DNA from: Chloroflexota bacterium | GTDB taxonomy: Bacteria; Chloroflexota; Anaerolineae; Aggregatilineales; Phototrophicaceae | NCBI GenBank assembly: GCA_011523735.1 | Contig: WTGB01000048.1 | Coordinates: 108,306 to 172,305 of the forward strand | Direction: 5' to 3' | Length of the DNA: 64,000 nucleotides | In this document: piece by piece, positions 24,593 to 35,971 of the stretch | How positions within the stretch are numbered: the first letter of the stretch is position 1 | Layout: the number at the start of each line of letters is the position of its first letter | Position numbers and translations under genes: made by a program | Notes under the pieces: generated by a model | What the model was told of the DNA's origin: nothing | Seen by the model: only the letters and a program-made list of their open reading frames with translations | Database searches by the model: none

Positions 24593-25855
24593 ATGGCAGT
24601 ATCTGAAGTGAAGAAGGTGATTCTCGCATATAGCGGCGGGCTTGATACCTCCGTTATTGTGCCTTGGCTGAAACACAACTATGGCTGCGAGGTGGTTTGC
24701 TTCTGCGCCGATTTGGGGCAAGAGGAAGAACTCGATGGCCTCGAGGAAAAAGCATTAGCCTCCGGGGCATCCAAGCTTTACATCCGCGACCTGCGCGAGG
24801 AATTCTTGACAGATTTCGTTTTCCCGACCTTGCGCGCCGGCGCCGTATATGAGCGCGAATACCTTCTCGGCACTTCCTTCGCGCGGCCTTTGATTGCCAA
24901 GCATTTGGTTGAAATCGCCGCTTTGGAAAAAGCTGACGCAGTGGCTCATGGCTGCACCGGCAAAGGCAACGATCAAGTCCGCTTTGAAGTCTCGACGATG
25001 GCGCTGAATCCCAAACTGAAGACGATCGCTCCCTGGCGCGAATGGGATATCCGTGGTCGCGAGGACGCCCTGGCTTATGCCGAGGAATTCCGCGTGCCGG
25101 TCTCCCAAACAGAAAAGGACATATACAGCCGTGATCGCAATATCTTCCATTTGTCGCACGAAGGCGGCTTGCTGGAAAACCCCTGGAATGAACCCGAGAG
25201 CCTAATGTTCCAAATGACCAGCGCTCCGGAGGAGGCTCCCGACCAAGCAGAGTACATTGAGATCGGTTTTCATCGGGGCAATCCAGTCAGCCTCAACGGC
25301 GAGGAGATGGGCGCGGTTGATCTCTTCGCAACGCTCAATACGCTTGGCGGGCAGCACGGAATCGGCCGGACCGACATCGTCGAGAATCGATTAGTGGGGA
25401 TGAAAAGCCGTGGAGTTTATGAGACGCCAGCCGGCACAATCGTGCATCGGGCGCACCAACTGCTGGAGAGTATTTGCCTCGATAAGCACACCATGCAATA
25501 CAAAGATATGGTCGCGCCAAAGTACGCTGAATTGGTCTACAATGGCATGTGGTACAGCAAACTGCGTGAGGCGCTTGACGGCTTCGTATCGGTAACGCAG
25601 CAGACCGTGACCGGCACTGTGCGTCTAAAACTCTACAAAGGCAACGTCATAGTCGCCGGACGTAAGAGTCCCTACAGCCTTTATCGCGAGGATTATGCGT
25701 CCTTTGGCGAAGAAGATGTTTACAACCAGCAAGACGCGCATGGTTTCATTCAATTGTTCGGTCTGCCAATCAAGGTCGAAGCTATGTTGGAAATTGAAGG
25801 TGGCAACTTAACCGATTACCGGCGTCCGGATTACAGCCGCTTTAAGCGCGACTGA
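24593..25855 (+). CDS. argG: Argininosuccinate synthase
   Basis: ArgG joins citrulline and aspartate with ATP to make argininosuccinate in arginine synthesis. The protein (420 residues) has the ATP pyrophosphatase loop [11 protein letters not shown] near the N terminus, the [14 protein letters not shown] block that binds substrates, and the tail typical of the family. It is followed after 24 bases by argH, giving the common argGH pair. No ARG-box-like operator was identified upstream. Assignment is firm. Confidence 0.95.
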   Translation: MAVSEVKKVILAYSGGLDTSVIVPWLKHNYGCEVVCFCADLGQEEELDGLEEKALASGASKLYIRDLREEFLTDFVFPTLRAGAVYEREYLLGTSFARPLIAKHLVEIAALEKADAVAHGCTGKGNDQVRFEVSTMALNPKLKTIAPWREWDIRGREDALAYAEEFRVPVSQTEKDIYSRDRNIFHLSHEGGLLENPWNEPESLMFQMTSAPEEAPDQAEYIEIGFHRGNPVSLNGEEMGAVDLFATLNTLGGQHGIGRTDIVENRLVGMKSRGVYETPAGTIVHRAHQLLESICLDKHTMQYKDMVAPKYAELVYNGMWYSKLREALDGFVSVTQQTVTGTVRLKLYKGNVIVAGRKSPYSLYREDYASFGEEDVYNQQDAHGFIQLFGLPIKVEAMLEIEGGNLTDYRRPDYSRFKRD

Positions 25856-25879
25856 AAATGCGCACAGAGAGACTCTGAG

Positions 25880-27247
<1,368 letters not shown>

Positions 27248-27326
27248 CTTTGTGCACATTATATAGGTATTCCGCGGCAGTCTATATGAAAGTTCTAGTG
27301 GGATTCCTTTCAGTTATCGTACTTAC

Positions 27327-27355
27327 TTGACAGAACTCAGAAAATTCGCTAGGCT
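27327..27355 (+). promoter_or_regulatory. Promoter of the ilv-leu operon
   Basis: TTGACA at 27327-27332 and TAGGCT at 27350-27355 with a 17-base spacer. The predicted transcription start near 27362 lies 26 bases before the leader-peptide ATG. Confidence 0.6.
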
Positions 27356-27387
27356 ACCCTCGCTCGTCATGTTTATCGAGGCGCGAG

Positions 27388-27465
27388 ATGCGCAGTCAAC
27401 TCAAAGCAAACAGCAGCCTCATTCTTGTGCTTGTCATTGTCCTCGTGATTATCAGTGGGCGATAA
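27388..27465 (+). CDS. Branched-chain amino acid leader peptide (attenuation)
   Basis: A 25-codon frame with GAGG about 7 bases before the ATG. Residues 11-22 are LILVLVIVLVII: twelve branched-chain codons without interruption, four each of Leu, Val and Ile. It ends with TAA at 27463-27465. This is the arrangement of the enterobacterial ilv leader peptides: a ribosome short of any charged branched-chain tRNA stalls in this run and lets the downstream RNA adopt the antiterminator fold. The terminator and competing pairing that complete the mechanism are listed separately. It was too short for ordinary gene calling. Confidence 0.88.
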   Translation: MRSQLKANSSLILVLVIVLVIISGR

Positions 27466-27466
27466 C

Positions 27467-27518
27467 GGCTTGGGCGGGCGATATTCCGAAAGGAAAGCAA
27501 AAAGGAGCCTCCCAAGCC
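27467..27518 (+). promoter_or_regulatory. Antiterminator pairing of the ilv attenuator
   Basis: GGCTTGGG at 27467-27474, immediately after the leader stop, is perfectly complementary to CCCAAGCC at 27511-27518, which contains part of the 5' arm and the loop of the terminator. The two structures exclude each other. A ribosome that reaches the leader stop codon would cover 27467-27474 and allow termination; one stalled in the codon run would not. Confidence 0.8.
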
Positions 27519-27532
27519 ACGGGAGGCTTTTT
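27507..27532 (+). terminator. Rho-independent terminator of the ilv attenuator
   Basis: GCCTCCC at 27507-27513 pairs perfectly with GGGAGGC at 27521-27527 around a 7-base loop, followed by TTTTT and then AGTTT. It stands between the leader peptide and ilvE. Confidence 0.9.
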
Positions 27533-27755
27533 AGTTTACCGGCATTGTAATCGTACCGACGGACAGACCGAAGAAATTTCCAAGATGAACATCATGAATC
27601 TCAGGCACAGCCATAGCACCGCGCAGAATTACCCAACTTACCCGTGTCAACGAGGATTTGTCGTTGACTTTAGTATGGACGCTTGCTTTGTTTGCAAATT
27701 GTGAATGAGCGAGCGATCGTTGATTTTATCGGACCTTGAATCAGAGGACTTCTAC

Positions 27756-28676
27756 ATGACGGCTGAATGGATATGGCGTAACGGCGAGTTTGTGAGGTGG
27801 GACGAAGCGACGGTGCATGTCAGCGCTCATGCCCTGCACTATGGCTCAAGCGTATTCGAGGGTATTCGCGCTTACGACACGCCGGACGGTCCCGCGGTTT
27901 TCCGCCTGCGCGAGCACAGCGAACGGCTGATGCACGGCGCGCGCATCATGCGCATCGAACACGACAACACCCCGGAATCGCTGGATGCCGCAATCATTGA
28001 AACTATCCGCCGAAACAGACACGCCTCCTGTTATATCCGCCCGATCATCTTCCGCGGTACGGGCGCCTTGGGCTTGGAGGGGCGCGGCCGGACACAGACT
28101 GAGACCGTCATATTTACTATGGAATGGGGCCGGTATCTTGGCGCCGAAGCAATCGAACAGGGCGTCGATGTTCAAATCAGTTCCTTCCGCCGGATGGCGC
28201 CCGATACGCACATGGCTCTGGTCAAGGCGGGCGGCAACTATGTCAACAGTCAATTCGTCAGCATGGAAGCGCATGACAACGGCTTTCAAGAAGGCATCGC
28301 TCTGGATGTCAACGGCTACGTCAGCGAAGGCGCAGGCGAGAATATTTTTGTCATCCTCGATGGTGTGATCTATACACCGGGCGCTTGGTCGTCAATTTTG
28401 ATGGGCATCACACGCGACAGCGCCTTGACGATTCTTGCCGACCAGGGCGTCGAAGTGCGTTTTCAGCCGGTCGCACGGGAAATGCTTTACATGGCTGACG
28501 AGATTTTCTTCACGGGCACCGCTGCCGAGGTAACGCCGGTCAAGTCTGTCGATCGGATTTCTATAGGCTGTGGCAAGCGTGGTCCCATCACAGAAGCCGT
28601 ACAGCGAGAATTTTTCGCGATTACCGCGGGCGAGGCCCCGGACAAATACAATTGGTTAACGCATGTGAATGCCTAA
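27756..28676 (+). CDS. ilvE: Branched-chain amino acid aminotransferase
   Basis: IlvE catalyses the final transamination to leucine, isoleucine and valine with glutamate as donor. The 306-residue protein is a fold-type IV PLP enzyme: the Schiff-base Lys is in VKAGGNYVNSQ, followed by the FQEGIALDVNGYVSEGAGENIF block that closely matches characterised IlvE proteins. I chose the ATG at 27756 because AGAGGA lies 8 bases upstream; an in-frame ATG 17 codons earlier has no such site. It is the first structural gene behind the attenuator. Confidence 0.93.
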   Translation: MTAEWIWRNGEFVRWDEATVHVSAHALHYGSSVFEGIRAYDTPDGPAVFRLREHSERLMHGARIMRIEHDNTPESLDAAIIETIRRNRHASCYIRPIIFRGTGALGLEGRGRTQTETVIFTMEWGRYLGAEAIEQGVDVQISSFRRMAPDTHMALVKAGGNYVNSQFVSMEAHDNGFQEGIALDVNGYVSEGAGENIFVILDGVIYTPGAWSSILMGITRDSALTILADQGVEVRFQPVAREMLYMADEIFFTGTAAEVTPVKSVDRISIGCGKRGPITEAVQREFFAITAGEAPDKYNWLTHVNA

Positions 28677-28718
28677 ATTGTTGGATTTGAATGTGAGCGA
28701 GGTTTCCAGGAGGCGATG

Positions 28719-30419
28719 ATGAGACTCAAGGGTTCAGAAATCATCATGGAATGCCTGTTGAAAGAAGGCGTACACGTCATGTTTGGCTATCCAGGCGGGG
28801 CGATCCTTCCCACCTACGATGCGATGGCGAAATATGACGATCGTCTCCACCACGTCCTTGTTCGCCACGAGCAGGGCGCCTCGCATATGGCGGACGGCTA
28901 TGCGCGCGCAACGGGCGAGGTCGGCGTGTGTATCGCCACTAGTGGACCGGGCGCGACAAATCTGGTGACTGGCTTGGCGACCGCGATGATGGACTCTTCG
29001 CCGATTGTGGCTATCACCGGGCAGGTGCCGATACCCGCGATCGGATCTGACGCTTTTCAGGAGACCGATGTCACCGGGGTCACACTACCAATAACAAAGC
29101 ACAATTACCTCGTCACCGATGTGCGCGACCTGGCATATACCATGAAGGAAGCCTTTCACATCGCGCGAACCGGGCGGCCTGGTCCCGTGCTGGTCGATGT
29201 GCCAAAAGATGTCCAGATTGCTGAGACCGAATTCGTCTACCCGGAAGCTGAAATTGTTTTGCCGGGTTATCATCCCCCATCAGCCGCGGAAGCGCATGAG
29301 ATTGAGGCGGCGCTAAGGTTGATTGCCGAAGCTGAGCGCCCTATCATCCTCGCCGGGCACGGCATCATGATGTCCGGCGCGATGAGCGAAGTGCGCGAGT
29401 TAGCCGAGCGGGCGCAGATCCCTGTCACGTTGACGCTCCTCGGCAAGGGCGCCCTGCCGGAAGATCATCCGCTGGTTCTCGGCATGATGGGCATGCACGG
29501 CGAAGCCTGCTCCAACCTGGCGATACAGGAGGCGGACTTGCTGATTGCCCTGGGCATGCGCTTTGACGACCGCGTCACCGGCAATTTGAAAACGTACGCG
29601 GTCAACGCGCGCAAGATCCACATTGATATCGACCGCTCGGAAATCAACAAGAATGTCAAAGCCGATGTCGGCATTGCTGGCGATCTCAAGACTGTATTGA
29701 CACAGTTGTTGCCAAAATTGCAACGGAAAGCCCATCCCGACTGGATAAGGCGGATCCGCGACTGGCAAGAAGATTCCAGCGAACGCGACATCTTGAACTA
29801 TGAGACGCCGAGCAAGCTGCTTACTGCGCAGGTGATCAATGACATTTGGCGCCTGACTGGCGGCGATGCGATCACGGTCACCGATGTTGGGCAGCACCAA
29901 ATGCTCGAGGCGCAGTATTATCCGCATCAACGGCCCGCCACTTTGCTCACCAGCGGCGGCTTGGGCACCATGGGTTTCGGCTTTCCGGCTGCTATCGGCG
30001 CAAAATTCGGCAAACCCGATGAGGAGATCTGGGCGATAGTCGGTGACGGCGGTTTCCAGATGACTCTGTGTGAATTGGCAACCGCGGTTCAAGAAAACGT
30101 CAACGTAAATATCGCCATAATCAATAACAACTTCCTGGGCATGGTGCGCCAATGGCAGGAACTTTTCTTCGAAAAGCGCTATCAGGCGACTCCCATGGTG
30201 AATCCGGACTTCTGCAAATTGGCCGACGCCTACGGTATCCCCAATCGTCTAGTCACTCAAAGGGACGAAATAGAGGACGCCGTGCGTTATGCCCGGGGCA
30301 TTGATGGTCCTACGCTCATCGAGTTTGTGGTCGAGAAAGAAGAAATGGTTTATCCGATGGTCCCCGCCGGCGCCGACTTGCACGATATGAAGCGCCGGCC
30401 CAAACCAGGAGAAGCATGA
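28719..30419 (+). CDS. ilvB: Acetolactate synthase, large (catalytic) subunit
   Basis: IlvB condenses two pyruvates, or pyruvate and 2-oxobutyrate, to the acetohydroxy acids that lead to valine/leucine and isoleucine. The 566-residue ThDP enzyme has the catalytic Glu in HEQGASHMADGYARATG, the FAD/quinone-related middle domain and the ThDP-Mg motif GDGGFQM...NNNFLGMV. GGAGG is 5 bases before the chosen second ATG of an ATGATG pair. It overlaps the start of ilvN, its regulatory subunit, by a single codon's width, implying coupled translation. Assignment is firm. Confidence 0.95.
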   Translation: MRLKGSEIIMECLLKEGVHVMFGYPGGAILPTYDAMAKYDDRLHHVLVRHEQGASHMADGYARATGEVGVCIATSGPGATNLVTGLATAMMDSSPIVAITGQVPIPAIGSDAFQETDVTGVTLPITKHNYLVTDVRDLAYTMKEAFHIARTGRPGPVLVDVPKDVQIAETEFVYPEAEIVLPGYHPPSAAEAHEIEAALRLIAEAERPIILAGHGIMMSGAMSEVRELAERAQIPVTLTLLGKGALPEDHPLVLGMMGMHGEACSNLAIQEADLLIALGMRFDDRVTGNLKTYAVNARKIHIDIDRSEINKNVKADVGIAGDLKTVLTQLLPKLQRKAHPDWIRRIRDWQEDSSERDILNYETPSKLLTAQVINDIWRLTGGDAITVTDVGQHQMLEAQYYPHQRPATLLTSGGLGTMGFGFPAAIGAKFGKPDEEIWAIVGDGGFQMTLCELATAVQENVNVNIAIINNNFLGMVRQWQELFFEKRYQATPMVNPDFCKLADAYGIPNRLVTQRDEIEDAVRYARGIDGPTLIEFVVEKEEMVYPMVPAGADLHDMKRRPKPGEA

Positions 30420-31003
30420 TGTCTGAAGTAAAGACTGAAAACAAGATGACCGTGGTGGCGCTGGTTGAGAATGAACCCGGCGTCTTAAATCGCATTGCCA
30501 GTCTTTTTCGCCGGCGCGCCTTCAATATCGACAGCCTCACGGTGGGGCGGACGCACAGACCGCATATCTCTCGCATGACCATACGCGTCGTGGCCGGTCC
30601 CGAGTATGCCCGGAAAATCGCTACCAATTTGCAGAAGTTGGTCAATGTCATTGATGTTCGCGTGCTCGATAATGAACCCCATGTAGAGCGTGACCTGGCG
30701 CTCATCAAGGTACGCAACCACGATGCCGAATCGCGCAATACAATCACCGAAATTTGCGACCGCTATCCCGCTCGCATCATTGATGTTGGACCAGAAGTTG
30801 CCATCATTGAGATGGTCGGCACGGAAACAATTCTCGAGGAATTCATCGAAGAAGTACGCCCGACCGGCATCGTCGAGATGATCCGAACTGGCGTGGTGTC
30901 TATGGGGCGCGGCACGCGCATCCATGATACGAAATTCATCAATCGACGGGCTCTGGCCGAGGCTGCTGCAAAAGCGCGCAAAGGCAACGGGCGTATCGTC
31001 TAA
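30419..31003 (+). CDS. ilvN: Acetolactate synthase, small regulatory subunit
   Basis: IlvN activates IlvB and confers feedback inhibition by valine. The 194-residue protein carries an N-terminal ACT domain (VVALVENEPGVLNRIASLF) and the C-terminal ALS_ss domain, the long form found in most bacteria. The start is an ATGATG pair overlapping the ilvB stop; the second ATG has AGGAG at 7 bases and is preferred, the first is 3 bases upstream. Assignment is firm. Confidence 0.93.
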   Translation: MSEVKTENKMTVVALVENEPGVLNRIASLFRRRAFNIDSLTVGRTHRPHISRMTIRVVAGPEYARKIATNLQKLVNVIDVRVLDNEPHVERDLALIKVRNHDAESRNTITEICDRYPARIIDVGPEVAIIEMVGTETILEEFIEEVRPTGIVEMIRTGVVSMGRGTRIHDTKFINRRALAEAAAKARKGNGRIV

Positions 31004-31066
31004 GTCATTTGCTTGCCGTGTGATGTGCCAAAGTATTCACAATTCAAACCAGGAGAGACACCCTAA

Positions 31067-32077
<1,011 letters not shown>

Positions 32078-32134
32078 CGCCGAACGCAATATGCCGACAT
32101 TGTGAGAGATGTGTCTGAGAAAGGAGGTGCCTGA

Positions 32135-32242
32135 ATGTCAGAAGATGGTCTTAGTGGCTTGAACAAGCTGCACAACATGATCGACCGGATTCTATTGAGC
32201 AAAGGAGCATCTCCCAATGGTTACACGAACTTACGACGATAA
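32135..32242 (+). CDS. Small open reading frame overlapping the leuA start
   Basis: A 35-codon frame whose ATG follows AGGAGGTGCCTGA, the best ribosome site in the operon. The peptide ([24 protein letters not shown]...) is helical and contains 6 Leu and 3 Ile codons, and the frame runs 26 bases into leuA. It could be a real small protein or a translational coupler for leuA. No terminator lies nearby, so it is not a classic attenuator. Function unknown. Confidence 0.45.
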   Translation: MSEDGLSGLNKLHNMIDRILLSKGASPNGYTNLRR

Positions 32243-33827
32243 TACCGTCATCATCTTCGATACCACCTTGCGCGATGGCGAGCAAAGCCCGGGCGCGACC
32301 TTGTCCAGCGCAGAAAAGCTCGAGATCGCGCGTCAGCTTGCCCGCCTCGGTGTTGACGTCATCGAAGCCGGTTTCCCAGCCGCGTCACCGGATGACCTGA
32401 GGGCGGTGCAGCGTATCGCTCGCGAAGTCGGCACGATTGACGGACCCTCAGTCGCCGGTTTGTCCCGAGCCGTCGAAAGCGATATCCGCACGGCTTGGGA
32501 GGGTGTCAAGGATGCCGCCAAGCCACGCATTCATACTTTCCTCGGCACATCGCCCAGCCATTTGGCCATGCTGCGGATCGACAAAGAAGAAGGCTTGGAA
32601 CGGATTCGCAGCGCCGTTACCCTGGCAAAGAGTCTTTGCGACGATGTGGAATTCAGCCCCATGGATGCCGGGCGAACGGATACCGAGTATTTGATTCGCG
32701 CCTGCGCCGTCGCCGTGGAATGCGGCGCTACCACGTTGAACATTCCCGACACGGTCGGTTACGTCATGCCGGCAGAATGGGCCGACACATTGGAAATGCT
32801 CATAAATGAAACGCCCGGCGCCGGTCCCGGAAGCGGCGTGATCTGGTCCGTACATTGCCACAATGATCTCGGTCTGGCCACGGCCAATACGCTGGCTGGC
32901 TTGACGCGCGGCGTGCGCCAGGTCGAAGTCACGATCAATGGCATAGGCGAGCGCGCCGGCAATACCAGCCTCGAAGAAGTTGTCATGGCGATCCACACGC
33001 GGAAGAGTTTCTATAACCTGCGTACAAATGTCGATACGACGCAGATCATGAAAACCAGCCGCATGGTACGCAACTATATGGGTTTGCCAGTGCAGCCCAA
33101 CAAAGCCATTGTCGGCGCCAACGCCTTCGCCCATGAATCCGGCATTCATCAAGATGGTGTACTGAAGAATGCCGAGACTTTCGAGATCATGATGCCGGAA
33201 GATGTCGGCTTGACCCAAAGCAAGCTGGTTCTGGGCAAGCTCAGCGGCCGCCACGCGCTGCGTGTTCGGTTGCGGGAACTTGGCTACGAAGTCGACGGCG
33301 ACGAGTTGATGGATGTCTTCCGGCGCTTCAAGGAACTGGCGGACATGAAAAAGACCGTGACAGATGCTGACCTTGAGGCATTGGTCGCTGACGAGGCAGC
33401 GCAAAAGCCCGAGGACCATTTCCGTCTGATCGACATTCAAGTTGTCTGCGGCACAATGGGTATGCCGACCGCTACTGTCAAATTGGCGAATCAGGACGGT
33501 GAGGAATCCATCGTTTCGGCAGTTGGGACCGGACCGGTCGACGCTTCTTACCGCGCGATCGACGAAATCGTCCAGGCGCCCAATGAATTGCTTGAGTTCA
33601 ATATGCACGCTGTCACTGAAGGGATTGATGCCTTGGGCGAGGTAACGGTGCGTATTTCGCCCGGGAACAGTAACCGAACCTTCGGCGGTTACGGCGCCGA
33701 TAGCGACATCGTCGTTTCCAGCGTCAAAGCCTATGTCGCAGCCTTGAATCGCATGATATCCGCTGCAGGCTACGGAGAAGCAGAAACCAATCGCGATGTG
33801 GCGACCGTTGGGCTCGCTTCATCCTGA
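32217..33827 (+). CDS. leuA: 2-Isopropylmalate synthase
   Basis: LeuA condenses 2-oxoisovalerate with acetyl-CoA, the first committed step to leucine. The 536-residue protein has the DRE-TIM barrel motif [12 protein letters not shown], the HCHNDLG metal site, the HESGIHQDG block and the C-terminal LeuA dimerisation/allosteric domain for leucine feedback. Length and motifs fit the long bacterial LeuA type 1. AAGGAG lies 9 bases before the ATG. A second DRE-TIM enzyme of a different branch (cimA-like) is encoded in the same operon at 36 kb. Confidence 0.94.
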   Translation: MVTRTYDDNTVIIFDTTLRDGEQSPGATLSSAEKLEIARQLARLGVDVIEAGFPAASPDDLRAVQRIAREVGTIDGPSVAGLSRAVESDIRTAWEGVKDAAKPRIHTFLGTSPSHLAMLRIDKEEGLERIRSAVTLAKSLCDDVEFSPMDAGRTDTEYLIRACAVAVECGATTLNIPDTVGYVMPAEWADTLEMLINETPGAGPGSGVIWSVHCHNDLGLATANTLAGLTRGVRQVEVTINGIGERAGNTSLEEVVMAIHTRKSFYNLRTNVDTTQIMKTSRMVRNYMGLPVQPNKAIVGANAFAHESGIHQDGVLKNAETFEIMMPEDVGLTQSKLVLGKLSGRHALRVRLRELGYEVDGDELMDVFRRFKELADMKKTVTDADLEALVADEAAQKPEDHFRLIDIQVVCGTMGMPTATVKLANQDGEESIVSAVGTGPVDASYRAIDEIVQAPNELLEFNMHAVTEGIDALGEVTVRISPGNSNRTFGGYGADSDIVVSSVKAYVAALNRMISAAGYGEAETNRDVATVGLASS

Positions 33828-33872
33828 GACGAGTTCTCGAATTCAGAATCATAGGGTGTTAAGGATGCACAA

Positions 33873-35315
33873 ATGACCAACAACGGAAAACCGCGCACGC
33901 TGTTCGAGAAAGTGTGGAACGCCCATATTGTGCGCGATCAGAGCGATGACAGTCCAGCCGTGCTTTATATCGACTTGCATCTTGTACATGAAGTGACGTC
34001 TCCGCAGGCCTTTTCGATGCTGCGCGAACGCGACTTACGAGTGCGGCGTCCCGACCAGACGATCGGCACCATGGATCACAGCACGCCGACCACGCCGCGC
34101 AACGATCTGGGCATAATCCCGGTTGCGGATGTGATGGCGGCGAAACAGCTCGATACCTTCACGAAGAATTGCGACGATTTTGACATCCCGATGTACGCCC
34201 TTGGCGACGAGCATCAGGGCATCGTGCACGTCATTGGACCGGAGAAGGGTCTCACACAGCCAGGCATGACGATAGTCTGCGGCGATAGCCATACAAGTAC
34301 GCATGGCGCCTTTGGGGCACTGGCATTCGGCATAGGCACCAGCGAAGTCGGGCACGTTCTGGCGACCCAGACACTGCTGCAGAATAAACCAAAGACCATG
34401 GCGGTAAATGTCGAAGGCAGATTGAGCGACGGCGTGACCGCCAAGGACATCATCCTCGCGATCATCTCTCGTATCGGCATCGGCGGCGGCACGGGCCACG
34501 TCTTTGAATATCGCGGCGAGGCCATCCGCAGCCTAGGCATGGAAGGGCGGATGACCGTCTGCAACATGTCCATTGAAGGCGGCGCCCGCGCTGGCATGGT
34601 CGCGCCGGACGATACAACTTTCGAGTACATACATGGGCGGCAGCATGCGCCGAGCGGCGCGGATTGGGACGCGGCAATCGCCAACTGGCGCCGCTTGCCG
34701 ACGGACGATGGCGCTGTTTTCGATAAGGAGATCACCCTGCGCGCCGACGAATTGATTCCAATGATCACCTACGGCACCAATCCCGGCATGGGCATACCTA
34801 TCAATGCGGCTGTGCCGACGCCTGAGGCCGAGACAGACTTCAACAGAAAGATCGCCCTCGACAAGGCGCTGACCTACATGGACTTGCAGCCAGGGCAAAA
34901 GCTGCTGGGCAAATCCATTGATGTGGTTTTCATCGGCAGTTGCACCAATTCAAGAATCTCTGACTTGCGGCAGGCGGCGCAATTCATCAAGGGCCGCCAG
35001 GTTGCCGATAGCGTTCGCATGATGGTTGTGCCGGGCTCGCAGCAGGTCAAAAAGCAGGCGGAGAGCGAAGGCCTCGACCGCATCTTCCGGGAAGCGGGCG
35101 CGGAATGGCGGGAAGCCGGCTGCTCAATGTGCATCGCCATGAACGGCGATCAATTGCAGCCCGGTCAATACGCCGTCTCGACCAGCAACCGCAACTTTGA
35201 AGGACGCCAAGGCAAAGGCGGACGTACCTTCTTGGCTAGCCCCTTGACGGCGGCTGCCTCGGCCGTCGCCGGCGCCGTGACCGATCCGCGCACTATGCTC
35301 ACTGGACTGAATTGA
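33873..35315 (+). CDS. leuC: 3-Isopropylmalate dehydratase, large subunit
   Basis: LeuC with LeuD isomerises 2- to 3-isopropylmalate. The 480-residue protein is an aconitase-family [4Fe-4S] enzyme with cluster ligands in GSCTNSR and CSMCIAMN and the substrate loops [23 protein letters not shown]. Its stop overlaps the frame leading into leuD by a few bases. The length, close to the E. coli enzyme, separates it from the shorter archaeal-type LeuC. Assignment is firm. Confidence 0.95.
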   Translation: MTNNGKPRTLFEKVWNAHIVRDQSDDSPAVLYIDLHLVHEVTSPQAFSMLRERDLRVRRPDQTIGTMDHSTPTTPRNDLGIIPVADVMAAKQLDTFTKNCDDFDIPMYALGDEHQGIVHVIGPEKGLTQPGMTIVCGDSHTSTHGAFGALAFGIGTSEVGHVLATQTLLQNKPKTMAVNVEGRLSDGVTAKDIILAIISRIGIGGGTGHVFEYRGEAIRSLGMEGRMTVCNMSIEGGARAGMVAPDDTTFEYIHGRQHAPSGADWDAAIANWRRLPTDDGAVFDKEITLRADELIPMITYGTNPGMGIPINAAVPTPEAETDFNRKIALDKALTYMDLQPGQKLLGKSIDVVFIGSCTNSRISDLRQAAQFIKGRQVADSVRMMVVPGSQQVKKQAESEGLDRIFREAGAEWREAGCSMCIAMNGDQLQPGQYAVSTSNRNFEGRQGKGGRTFLASPLTAAASAVAGAVTDPRTMLTGLN

Positions 35316-35326
35316 AGGGGGAAGTC

Positions 35327-35938
35327 ATGGAGAAACTGAAGCATATACACGGGCGCATCGTCGCCATCCCAGTAAACGACATTGATACTGATCAGATCAT
35401 TCCGGCGCGCTTCCTGAAAGTGACGGACAAGCAAGGCTTGGGTAACGCCGCCTTTTGCGATTGGCGCTACCTTGAAGATGGAGAAACACCCAATCCCGAC
35501 TTCATCCTGAATAAGCCGGAATACCGCGGCGCCTCGGTCTTGATCGCGGGCGACAATTTCGGCTGCGGCAGTTCACGGGAGCATGCGCCCTGGGCGCTCT
35601 TGGGCGCTGGATTCAAAGCTGTCATAAGCACGGATTTCGCCGATATTTTCCGCAACAACGCGCTCAAGAACGGCTTGCTGCCGATCATTGTCGATGTCGA
35701 TACGCAGCAGCAGCTATTCAGCCTTGCGGAAGAAGATCCAGGCACTGCTGTCAGCGTCGATGTGGAAGGGCAAGCGCTGACTTTGCCGGACGGACGTGAA
35801 GTCCGCTTCCCGCTCGATGGTTTTTCCAAATACTGCCTACTCAATGGCGTCGACCAGTTGGGCTATTTGCTTGCGCTGGATGACGATGTTCAGGCATTTG
35901 AGTCGAGCAATCCGCAGCGTGTGACGACCACCGCTTGA
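35327..35938 (+). CDS. leuD: 3-Isopropylmalate dehydratase, small subunit
   Basis: LeuD supplies the swivelling domain that completes the isopropylmalate isomerase active site. The 203-residue protein has the family block [17 protein letters not shown] and begins [35 protein letters not shown] sequence. The ATG at 35327 follows a GGGGGAA ribosome site; a TTG five codons upstream overlaps leuC and is less likely. It is immediately followed by the cimA-like gene. Confidence 0.94.
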   Translation: MEKLKHIHGRIVAIPVNDIDTDQIIPARFLKVTDKQGLGNAAFCDWRYLEDGETPNPDFILNKPEYRGASVLIAGDNFGCGSSREHAPWALLGAGFKAVISTDFADIFRNNALKNGLLPIIVDVDTQQQLFSLAEEDPGTAVSVDVEGQALTLPDGREVRFPLDGFSKYCLLNGVDQLGYLLALDDDVQAFESSNPQRVTTTA

Positions 35939-35971
35939 ATCAGCTTGATTGGACGGGACAGGAGTTCGAAA

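Noticed and set aside
27327..27704. Plus-strand frame of 125 codons covering the ilv leader
   Set aside because: It starts inside the promoter, runs through the terminator hairpin and is in a different frame from the leader peptide; its composition is not protein-like.
32448..33608. 386-codon frame antisense to leuA
   Set aside because: The opposite strand encodes a firm LeuA over the same region; the antisense frame is a codon-bias shadow.
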